Shown in pieces: positions 1 to 11,200 of a stretch of DNA of 64,000 bases (position 1 is the stretch's first letter; each line of letters starts with the position of its first letter). The notes under the pieces were generated by a model, which saw nothing but the letters and a program-made list of their open reading frames with translations, did no database searches and was not told where the DNA came from. Location: contig NW_020312763.1 of the NCBI RefSeq assembly GCF_002999335.1, positions 124,001 through 188,000 on the forward strand, written 5' to 3'. A program made the position numbers and the translations under genes. This DNA is from Cyclospora cayetanensis (taxonomy: Eukaryota; Apicomplexa; Conoidasida; Eucoccidiorida; Eimeriidae).

Positions 1-1099
1 CGCACCCTGTCTTCCTTCATGCGGGGAATTTGAGAGACCAACGAAAAGAAATAAAGACACTCTTTGAAAACACACTCTGCAGCTCTCTATCGAGTGTATA
101 AAGGGTATAGAGTTAAGTATCTTCATAAGGAGACCTCGGAGTTTTACGGTTGGTAGCAAGCGCATGGTTCAATGCAGCTCTTCCCCGCTAACCCACTGGC
201 TGGGGATGAAGGGGGATGTCAGCTATCCTTAAAACAGCTCCCTGGTGGTTCATGACGCTATTCGGTAGCTCAATAATCTGATTTTTTTCGACATCAGGCG
301 GAAAATTTTGTCGGGCGTTGAACGCGATACTTGCGAAACGCCTGCTGAGGCTTCAGAGGCCTGCTTGTAACGCGTGCATGATTTGCCAGTCGATCAAAGG
401 TTTATGGAAGCATCAAAGGAGCTGTGCTGATACCATAAATGCTTGACGGCCGTAGTGGTAAGCAAGTTCTCCAAAGTGCCGTCAACCGGCAGGAACTCGA
501 ATTCGCTTTGTAGCCGCGAGGTAAAGAGGAACAAATGCAACGTGCGACATATTAACTGGTGGAGAGGAAAGCACTTCAGTGATAGCTCCGATTCATGTAG
601 AGGAAGTCATCTGCTTGCAGGGAGCACTACATTTCAAGCCTTCATACAAGCCTTGACTCGTAAGTTTGTATTGAGATCAGCTCAATAGAAGGTTTGGGGA
701 GAGTGACGAAATCTCAAGCGGTGAAATCTATCGATCGATCGGTACGAAGAGAATTATTAGGCGTTTGTTGGCAAAACCCATGGCGTGGGCAAACAGCCGC
801 TTTACCAGCGGTTTGTCTCAGAACTCAGCGAAGTGTTTTGTTAGGCGCTCGCACAGGGTGGTCAACGACTTAGATAGGAAACGCCCAGCCGGTAGAATCT
901 CCACGTTTGATGAACGACTTGAGCTTTCAAGAGCAAGTAGGCTCCCAGCTGCTGCATATTTGGCCTACAATGAATAGTCGTCAGACGCTAGAGTCTATGG
1001 ATGTCGGGACTGTGTCTACCTGCACTAGTCTACAGTCTTACGTGTAGCGAAAGAGCCGGAGAAAATCATGCTCCTAGGCAGCCCCACAAAGTCCCACGA
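1..1099. other. No gene recognised (left flank of retroelement remnant)
   Basis: Only short open frames of up to about 80 codons, none with recognisable motifs or convincing splice structure. The 5' part of the decayed element, including the rest of gag and any 5' LTR, would be expected here, but I could not identify it. Confidence 0.4.
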
Positions 1100-3070
1100 C
1101 TATACTCCTGCTTCTATTGTAAGATGTTCGGTCGTGTAATCCCGAACTGCGAACGCATGCGAAAAGCCGAAGATTTGAACAATGGGACTGAGCCCAGTGG
1201 AAGCAGGCTGCATGGCAGGCAAAGAAGACACATCGGGAAACGGTAGGGCCCCCACGCTGGCTGCATCGTATGGAATGGCCTACAAACGTTAAAGGCGTAT
1301 TCGTGGACTCACCACAAAGCAATTATGTACCGTTGCAAATTCACTCTATATCTCAACAATCGCTAGCTTTTAGTTGACACAGGATATGAAGTGGATCTAT
1401 CATCCGAGATGATGCGCCGAACGCAGTCTGCCTGTTGACTCTTTGGCGCAGTCCCTAAAACTAAGATTTGCTGACGGGCGGCAGAACGCAAGGAATGGCA
1501 TGTCTACGGTAGTCAAATGCCACTTCGTCCGAATCCGGAAGACAGATGTGAGCGTGCATTCCGTCTTACTGTTCCTAGAGGAGCTTCTTCATCACCTTTT
1601 CGATGCATAATTAAGAAGCGGAACCGCAGACATAGGCAAGTTTTAAAGGAGCGTTCATAATGGTGCCAAATAATGAAGAGCTTCCAGTAGGCTGGCCACC
1701 TGCTGGCCGTCAGCACCGCCGTACTAAACTAATCCTTAGATCAGCTCCAAGCTCTTTTCCGCGGTATCGAAAGCTCCCACAGCATAAAGGAGAGCTTGAG
1801 CGGTAGAGGCAGGAGGTGTTTAAATGACCAAAACGCTAGCATTGGCCAGCGGGTTTGGGCGGAGGTCAGTATTGCTGCCAAGAACACAACCGACGGCGGC
1901 TCGTCTACGTTGACTTCAAGCTTCTGAACAATATTGCTATGAGGCAGATATTTTTAATTCCTCATATTTGCGAATTAGCTGACAAAAAACTCACATCCCC
2001 AACCCGCCCTGAGTGGCTGGAGCTGAAGCCACTCAATTCTTCTGAACCCGCCCTCCCACAATGCATCCCGCCTCCAGAAAGGATTTGGTCTGATGACTGC
2101 AGACTTCATTGCTGGACTGCCTGACGTTAAGTGTCAGGATAGTATTTACGCTGACAGGATCGGCAAATCTGCTCTTTTCATCCCTTGCCCCCGCTCTAAC
2201 ATGGGTCAGGAGGTCGCTCTATTATTCTTAGCTCGTCTCATGAAGCTTCAAAGAATACCTGGGAACAGCATTACACAAATGGATCCAAAGCTCGCTAGCG
2301 CTTGTAGCGTGCCTACGAAGCGTACACTTTGACCATATTGCGAACTGCGAACCACCCCCAGGCAGAAGGACAGGCAAAAAGCACCATTTGTAATCTTCTA
2401 TAGTATTTGCGACCCTGGGCCTTCACAAATCCAGATGTTTGGCTTCAACTTCTCTTTGTGACTTAGTTTACACTATGACAGAACATTTCTCCAGTTGTTG
2501 TTCTGCAGCTCATCTGATTCATACTAAGGAACTTTTGTACGAACATGTTTGAGCCCAATGGTCCGAGGTCACCGGCAACTCTTTGCAGACAAAAGACTCA
2601 AAAAGCAGCTGGCTCGTGTACCCCAACACAGGCTCAAAGCTCAAGCAACAAAAAGCACATAACTGACATGCGTTGTCCAGCTGTGTGCTATTAGCCTAGA
2701 GGCCTGGGTCAGGTGGCTTGACAAGCTATACGATGTGCATCCGGTGAACAGACGAAGAAGTTTTAGTTTAGGTGGATAGGACCATTTGCATTTGCCTCAC
2801 GAAGGAATGCTTTTCCTTCCTTTACCGGATTTCCGAGAAGCTTGTGGCGTGGAACTATCAAGACTGGCGTCCAACAGACATTTCCAAACTCCAAACCACT
2901 TGTGCGGCCTTTGCAGTGCAGACAAGTGACCTATGAGAAGGTGCATGATCCAAACGGAGCCGAAGACGTGCTGGCTTCTGAGACTGATGAGTGCCGAATA
3001 CAAACAGAACAAAATGGTCTAGTGAAGTGGGGAGGGGAACTGCAATCCTATTGGTTGCTGCATAGGCAAT
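1100..3070 (+). mobile_element. Decayed Ty3/gypsy (chromovirus-like) retrotransposon, copy 1
   Basis: Seen: fragments of a Ty3/gypsy gag-pol in the correct order, in shifting frames with stops. A zinc knuckle CFYCKMFGRVIPNC lies at 1109-1150 (CX2CX4HX4C pattern with the His replaced by Arg). An aspartic-protease motif LVDTGYEVDLSSEMM lies at about 1370-1414 with the catalytic DTG intact. The start of reverse transcriptase lies at about 1745-1990 (VYVDFKLLNN, then IPHICELAD, the counterpart of the usual CVDYRALN / IPRIDELLD). Integrase runs from about 2040 to 2460: an IPPPERIWSD linker, ADFIAGLP, FIPC, and TANHPQAEGQ after a frame change. A chromodomain-like LVKWGGE sits at about 3018-3040. 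RT palm, RNase H and the zinc-binding start of integrase are missing, so the copy is internally deleted. No LTRs, target-site duplication or intact frame were seen. The same family recurs at 47.9-50.4 kb. Family assignment is firm; the exact ends are not. Confidence 0.85.
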
Positions 3071-5218
3071 TTTCGCGTTGCACTTGCAGGCAGGGAAATA
3101 CACGGCTTCGTTTGCATCACAACACCTGTCGCCATGGACGGTGTTCCTTGCTTTTCTTCAGTGAGCTATCTTCGTCGATTTTACTTGATGAAAGAATTAC
3201 AATTATTATTCGCCAAGGTGTTCTCCATATGCAGTTCTATGCGCAGCCAACTTCAGCTGCATTGCCCCTACTTCATTCCAAATGCTTCCTGTGGGGCTTG
3301 GCAATCGATAACGTTCTACTCAACGTCGACATCGGGCATGCATATACTAGCGTGCATTTGCTTCTCCTTGCACATTCCACTTGTGTCCTGCTTTCTAGTG
3401 GCTGGAGCCTCACACATTTGAGTGCCCCACCAACAGAGAGCCATACTGCCTCGTTGCTCTGGTTCCTCCGTCGCTACGGGCCAATGTGTGGGTCTTGTTC
3501 CCCGTAGATTTTTTTTAGCACTGATGAGCACGTTTGTCTTTCTCATTTGCGCTGTTTTAGCGTTCCCGTCCTCCTGTGATGTGGCGATTTAGCGGGCTCT
3601 TCCGCTGTCCTGCATGCAGTTGGTATTGACGTACAGGTATTGACAATGAGGGGAATTGATTGAATTGGGGTGGAAAGCGTAGCGAGCTACGCTACTTTTC
3701 AACCCTTTCTACTACACTAGCTTATTTGATCAAGAGTTAGAAGGAAACGACAAAATTTATTGTCTGTTAGTAAAGCTTATTGCGGAATACTGTTGGACCT
3801 GTGTTGTAAGGCGCAATGTTGTGGGCATTCGTCCTCGATGCTTCGTACATTTATTCGTGGATGCTTGGAGTGCTAAATAGGCGGGGCAATGAGCACTCGA
3901 CTTTTACTTCTTTCCTAACGTCGGAATATGGGGGCACTGGTAGGTGAAGGGGGCAGCTCTTTTGGAAGACACTAAAAAGCTTTTTGTCAAGCGCAATTAG
4001 CCCCAATGTTTTTCCATAGATACCATAGAGCAAGAGTCAGAAGTGTCAGCAAGCGGCTTTCCTGAGAGACCGTTCTGCCCAAGAATTTCTGTGTTAGGCA
4101 TTTTGTTACCGAACACAAGCTGTGTTGTGCAAACCTCTCGAGCAGTGCAAGACACAGGAGAGTACATTGAAACAAAGACCTGTATCCACGAATTGTGCAG
4201 AGTTCTCGTATGCAGAAGAGCCGGAGGGCACGGAAAATGAGACACCTCTCCACCAAGTATATGGAATGCTTGCATGCACAAACGCCAAGGAATATCGTAA
4301 CTGGGACTTTCCCACGTATTGTCCGGAGCGTCTGTTTGCAGCATCTGACAAGGTGTGTGCAAGCGCTCGCGCAAAAATCTTGTTAAGAATCGTAAATCCG
4401 TCAATTCAGTGATTCCAGCAAAACGACACATTGCTGAATTTGGCCGGCAGTGGAGCAGCACCGGACCAGCCAACTCACGGGGTTCCAGAGTACTGGGAAA
4501 TCGGTCGAAAGAGATCGGGGTAGCTGCTCTCATTCAAAGTATGCGGAGTATTTAAGATGAATAAATCGAGTGGTTTTCAGTGGAAATAGCCTCTGTGGGG
4601 TACATCTAGCGGTGATTTTTCGACCCGTTCTCCATGCATGCAGCACAAAAACAGGGACCGATTGTATCTGAAATTTGCACGATGTTGAGTATAGCCAACA
4701 CCCTTCTACAATTTGCTTGGCGGAATCTCTGATAATTCTTCATTTCTAGAAGCTGGCTTCATGTGGCGCTGTGCACCCGTCTTGTATATGTCCCTGTTCC
4801 CTGAAATATAGGCCTGCCAGCTTGATCGCCACTATATCACGGCAATCTTGCTACCCCTTTTATTGGTTTCTATTCATTGAGAAGGGAACACTTTCAAAGC
4901 AAAGAGCTTGGGACGGATTTTCGCTCTGTGTTTAGAGGGGGGATAACTACACTCCCTGATCAGAGGAAGCCAGACTCATCCTGCAGTCCTACATGATCAT
5001 CGGCAGTCTCAGCCTCTTTCCCAAGCCACGACATCCCTTGTCTGCGGTTAAGGGCCAAGCGAATCACCAAAAGGGGTCCAATGACAGGTCTAAGGTACAA
5101 AAGGAACTGTGGGGTTTATAATTTTTGAGCGCCGCAGTGGTATTGCTCAGACACCAGGTGTCATTTCATAGTCTTACCTGCTCCATCGTGTTGCGTGTAC
5201 TTCTCGCTCCGAGCGAAA
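3071..5218. other. Intergenic region upstream of XRN1, no gene recognised
   Basis: Short overlapping frames on both strands (up to 178 codons on the minus strand at about 4.0-4.5 kb), without family motifs. Their mutual overlap and lack of splice logic suggest chance. A short perfect inverted repeat is at 3676-3693. The segment just before 5219 should contain the XRN1 promoter and 5' UTR, but I see no motif that I can name. Confidence 0.45.
3676..3693. repeat. Short perfect inverted repeat (hairpin)
   Basis: AGCGTAGC, GA, GCTACGCT: an 8-bp perfect stem around a 2-nt centre. It lies in the gene-free stretch after the retroelement remnant. It could be a cruciform or hairpin, or chance; no associated terminator or RNA gene is apparent. 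Confidence 0.5.
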
Positions 5219-8200
5219 ATGGGGATAGGACGCTTCTACCGGTGGCTTTCCGAGCGCTATCCGCTCATAAACGAGAAGATTGATGCTTCGTCCATCCCTG
5301 CTTTCGACAACTTGTACTTGGATATGAATGGAATTTTGCACAACTGCAGTCACGGCAACTCAGGTAAAGCCTCGTTATGTTGAATCAGTGAACTAGCACT
5401 GTGAGATGCACGCCGTCTTCGTGAGACAGTCCTTGGGAAGGAAAGCACTTTGATTAAAATGTGGGGGTTGACTCCGTTCGTTCTTTGACTTTTCACTCAG
5501 GTGGCATGCTGCATGCGAATGAGAACTTGATGTGGCAGTCAGTCTTTTCAGCTTTGGATCTAGTTATATCCACCATATCCCCACGCAAGCTGCTCTATCT
5601 CGCGGCTGATGGAGTGGCTCCTCGTGCTAAGATGAATCAGCAGGTGTGGCCTCTGAAAGACTCTTGAGCGATTCTCAGCTCTGCTACTTGGGGGCGTATT
5701 CGTTAATCCCTATCCATGCACATTTTGGAGAATTTCACGTGATTCAAATGCCATCACTCTGTTGCTGCTATCCCTGGTCTGGTTGCTTCAGCGAGCCCGT
5801 CGGTACAGGGCAGCTAAGAGTGCAGCGGAAGCGGCTGCAGCAGAAGAGAATCTGCGGCGTGCAGACGCAATGTCAGACGCGAAGGGTCAGGGAGCTGGTT
5901 CATGCTCGGCTAGGAAGGCAGCTCACACCGTAAAGGGATTTGACAGTAACTGCATTTCTCCTGGAACAGAGTTCATGGCCTCTTTCTTTCGCCATCTTCG
6001 ATTTTTTTGTGAGAAGAAGCTCAACGAAGATCAGCGGTGGCGTGGGCTGAAAGTTTTGCTGTCAGGTCCTGATGTTCCTGGTGAGTTGAACGTATTTTGG
6101 CGTACGAGAGAGAGATATGTCTTTTTTCCCTCCACTCACTCACTAAGATCGGGCTACAAGTTGATACCTCACGCTTGGTTCATTCAAGGAGTGGTCTGTG
6201 CATACACAAGGTGTTCCTCGTTTTTTCATCATTTGTCGGTTGCAAAATAGGTCTTCTTGGTGAAGCTTAAAGTCTGTGAGATGAGCGCTTTTTCGTTTCA
6301 GGGGAGGGAGAGCACAAAATAATGGCCTACCTTCGGTGCTGCAAGGCGGCAGGCAATGCAGATCCCAATACAAGGCACTGCCTGTATGGCCTCGACGCCG
6401 ATCTAATAATGTTGTGTGAGCCAATGCGGGGGAAAAATTCGCAGTTGCATTCCTCCGACTTTGCGTAGTGAAAGCCCATTCCACGAAGGGTGCCTCGAGT
6501 GCTTGTAGACGTGTAATAAACTGCCCTTGTAAGAATGTGTTCACACTTGCATCACGATATGCCCCTAGTCTCGTTCTACTCCCTTCGTGTATTTTCAGCC
6601 CTTGCGTCTCACGAGCCGCAGTTCGCATTGTTAAGGGAGGAAGTCATCTTTGGTCGCCAAACTACTGTCGATGCAGCAGACAGAGTAAGCGTTATTGGGT
6701 ACTGCATGCAAAAAATTGGTGGATCTCATTCTTTTCGTGTGTCTGTATATACCCTCATCGTTTCAGCTCATTCGCCTCAGGATTTTAACGGTGTGTGTTC
6801 GCTCCTTTCCTGGTTGCCGTGACTCCTTCGCACGTTGCATGGTGGGAAGTCGCGATCTGCATTTCTTGCCCTTTGCACATGTGTAGGCTGTCTGGCATGG
6901 TATAGCCTGCCTGCACGGCCTGTTTCGCATGATGTGTGATGGGGGTGGTGCACCTTGCAGATGCTGTATAATCCCGAGAAGCTCCAGCTCTTGCATATCT
7001 CGTTGCTGCGGGAGTACTTGGTGATTGATCTTCTGCCCGAGAAGGTGGCTTATAGTCTACACCAGCGGCAGCTGCAGGCCTCTACGCAGCAGCGGCAAGT
7101 CTCAGAAAACGTGTCATCGAGCACAAGCAATGGATCCGATGCGGTGTCTCTGCCGCCAAATCAGAAACTAGAAACGCGGATACACCCCAACATCGAGACG
7201 ATGCTCTCTCTCGCGAGCGAGAGGGAGCGCGTCATTGATGACTTTGTCATTTTCTGCTTTCTGGCGGGGAACGATTTTTTGCCGCATACGTTCTCAACAG
7301 ATATCGGAGAGAAAGGCCTTGACACCATGATTGCCTGTTACCGCAGGTTTCTTGCCGTAAGCGACTCCCTTGAACCGTTGTGTTTTTTGCATTTCTATAT
7401 ATATATATATCTATGTAGCCCGTGCATTGGGGTGCAAATCTTTGATATATGCGCTGGCTGTCGAGGGTGAGTAGCCGCCGCAGAGGCGGCGTGTCTTGCT
7501 GTAGTGCCTTGCTGCTGGGGACGCTTTCGGTTTATGCGGAAGCTGATTTCCACCCACGATACAGTTTATATTTGGAGATCTCTCTCTGCGTGTGGGGGCA
7601 GGAGTATCGCGTCTTGGCAGCTCCTTTGACGAGCGTTACTCCCGACGATGGGCCATGGCTTGTGAGGCGATGCGGCCAGCTGAATCTCTTGAACTTGTAC
7701 ATTTTCCTCAACCTATTTGTGTCTACGGTAGAAGACCCCAAGGTTGAAGGGAAGGCGTCAGACATGCAGTGGCTAAGGCAGAAGAGGGGGGGCAGAGAGC
7801 TGGAAGAGGAGGTATGCGTATTTCTCTCTCTTTGTCTCTCTCTCTCTCTTTGGACCAGAATTATAATGACGCCCTCCCTGTTTGTCTGCAACAAGTGTAG
7901 AGAGTGTTAACAGTCAGCCTTTGTACCTTCCTGTCTATGCAGGAAGCCTGCACGCAGAAAAGTTCGTCCCTCCAGCGGTCTCCTCCTCCTCCTGTGCAGC
8001 TGCATGCATGTGTCTCCCCAGAGTGACTCCCACATTTGCAGTGAGACTTGTACGCTGTGAGACGGTGTGGCGTTTGCTCAGATGGAGCTGTATGCCTCGT
8101 GTGGAGATGCAAGCGCAGCGTTTCGTGCTCGATTTTATCAGCGAAAGCTGAATTTCGCAGTCTTTAAGCCTGAGGGGCAGGCGAAGCTGCAGCATCTGTG

Positions 8201-11200
8201 CCAGAGTTACCTAGAAGGTCTTCAGTGGGTATGCATCCTAGTCTGCGCAGACTCTCTTACCACGCTGTCTGCTCGTGCAGTGCAATGCGCATGCGGTCAG
8301 CGCGCACACCCCATTCTCACGATGCTAATATATACATAATATATAGATATTATGGAGGGGTCGAGTGCCTTCTAGGGGCCTTATGCTTTGCGTCTTCCCG
8401 CGGCTAGAGAAATTAGACTCCTAGCTGTTTCTGGACGCGCTGCAGGTTGCGTATTATTACTTTCGTGGCTGCGACGGAAGCGGATGGAGGTGGTATTACC
8501 CATACCACTATGCACCGTTCATGCACGACGTCCTCCGATGCTCCGTCTTTAACCCCAGTGGTGTATACGGCGAGGTGTATAGCAGCAGCAGCGCGACTTG
8601 TGGCTTCCCCGAGAGAGTCGCGGAGGCAGCTGAGTTCGATCGCGCTTATCTTGTGAACCGAACAATTTCGCTGCCAGACGGTTCGCCCTACTCGCCCTTC
8701 ATGCAGCTGCTCTCCATCTTACCTCCGCAGTGAGTGAAGGGGGGAGGCCCCTTAGCCGCTTAGCTCCCCTTTCTGGAACAAAGCTGAGAAGCAGGCAGCT
8801 TTTTCTTGGTATACCCCTCACGCTGTAGCGCAGGCTGCAGTGGGAAGCCACCCTTTGCTCGAGTCGTTGTTTTCAGATCAGCAAATCTGCTGCCAGAAGA
8901 ACTGCGGCCCCTTCTATTGAATCCTCCAGCGGAACTCGCGCATGCGTTTCCTCGAGACTTCGAGATCGATATGGAAGGGGTCAAAGTGCGTTATCGAATA
9001 GAGACTTGTGCATGGAGTCAGTGCGGCTGTAAAGGAGGAGGGTGGGGTGGGGGGTGACAATCCTCTGCGACGAGACGTCAAAGGGGGAAAGGCGCGCATC
9101 AACAGTTGATGTGCACCCATTTTTTGTTGGACTCTGTGTCTATCTATTTCTCCTCCGAAGAAGCCTTGGGAGACTACTCGTGCCGTGCAGCAGATCCTCA
9201 TGGGCACCAGGTGTCCTCTCTGCTTTCGCTTCTACTTGGTGATTCTAGTGATGTCAGAGATCTAAGAAGCGTCTTCAGTCTCCATTTCTGCCCTCTAGTG
9301 TATCTGTTCATGTGGTATATCTCTATTTTTGTTTTCTAGTGTATCCACTCATGTGGTGTATCTCTATTTTTGTTTTCTAGTGTATCCACTCATGTGGTGT
9401 ATCTCTATTTTTGTTTTCTAGTGTATCCGCTCATGTGGTGTGTCTCTATGTCTGCCCTCTAGTGTATTCGCTCATGTGGTGTGTCTCTATTTCTGCCTTC
9501 CAGTGTATCTGCTCATGTTGTGTCTCTGTTTCTGCCTTCCAGAGTATCTGCTCATGTTATGTGTCTCTGTTTCTGCCCACTGGCGTGTTGCAGGTTCCTT
9601 GGGGGGGCGTCACGCTACTGCCCTTTGTGGACGAGGCTACGCTTGAGCGCATAGTTCTTCCGTTGCTTAGACGGCTTCGACCGGATGTCTTGAGACGCAA
9701 TATTGTTGGCCGTGTGGTTCTGCTGATGCGGGATGAGACATCTAGCGTAAAGCAGGGTCGTCGCTTTAATAATGCCGTAACTTCACTGGCGTCTGCAGAT
9801 GCGGTGTATGACTGCGAATGTTTCTTCTTCAAGCACAAAGTAATCAGTAGAAGCCTCGACATTTTGGTAGACGTTCCCAGTGTCTTGGCACAGGTGCAAG
9901 GGTGTTGCACGGAGGCTGACAGCGAGGGCTTCTCCTCGGAAGCCGAGGCAGCATCGTCTCATAATTCTGTCTTCCCGTCTTCACTGCCATCGATCTTTCC
10001 CGACGTGCTCAATAGCTGTGTGCTCGAGGAGGAGGTGCTTGTGCTACCGCCCCCCTTCGTTGCGCGATTAGATGAGCGCAAGGCGCACAGCCTCCTCACG
10101 CTGCTAAGCCTCAGCCACACTGATTGCTCTGATTATTCCAGATGCAACCCTAGAGAGGCAGCAGACGCACATGTCGCTCAGATCTGCTCCTTCCTCAAGA
10201 CGCAAGGGGCCGTCCTACTACCATCCGAGAAAAGGAAATCTGACAAGGCTGCTCTTCCACAGCTGCCTTCGCCAGATATGCATCCCCAAGACACTGAGCT
10301 TCTCTTTCCAACGATGCCACTTCCAGGGGCCTCCCCCGATGCGGCTGCCCTCACGCCTTCCCTCTATGCTCTTTGCTTCGCCGTAAGACCTCTGCCAAAG
10401 TCTTGTAGAGCTGCAGCGATTCTGTGCCTGCGCACGTGCACAAATACACATATACATATATATACATACATACATACACATACACATACATACACATAGA
10501 TACATACATACACATACGTACATATACATACATACACATACATACACACACATAAATACACATACATATTCATATATATACATACATATATATACACATA
10601 CATAAATACATACATATACATACATACACATAGATACATACACATATATACATATACATACACATACATACATATACATACATACATACATATACATACA
10701 TATTCATATATACACATACATACACATACACATACATACACATACATACACATAGATACATACATATACATACATACATACACATACATATTCATATATA
10801 TACATACATATACATACACATACATACACACACATACATACATTCAAAGAGAGACCACGCCTTCCTTGCTAAGCGCGGTTTTTCCTGCTTCTTCGCGCGG
10901 AAGGAGAGAGGGTGCCTAGCGAGTTTGTTCATTCGTTCGTTCTTCTTCCTCTACCTCTACCTCCTCCTTTCGAGCCGTGTCTTCATGCTTCCCGTCATCC
11001 TGCCCTTTTTTCTTCCCTTCTGAAGTCTGCCGCTCTGTACTGTCAATGTACACCGCATACTCTGTGTATTGCTACACTGTGTGTTTTCTTTTTTTGCGAC
11101 TTTTAGTGGCACTATGGGAGCGGCGTGAAAGTCTTTCGCCGCGAATCTGCCAATCAGTCTGTGGTGATGAGCACGATGCCCTTCCCTCGCCAGCAGCTGC

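Noticed and set aside
3987..4533. 178-codon minus-strand frame and overlapping frames
   Set aside because: Several frames on both strands overlap, none with motifs, typical of chance in moderately GC-rich DNA.
10218..10843. Long minus-strand frames rich in Met/Tyr/Val/Cys
   Set aside because: They are translations of the TACA/CA microsatellite in XRN1 intron 11; the composition follows the repeat and no splice or family evidence exists.
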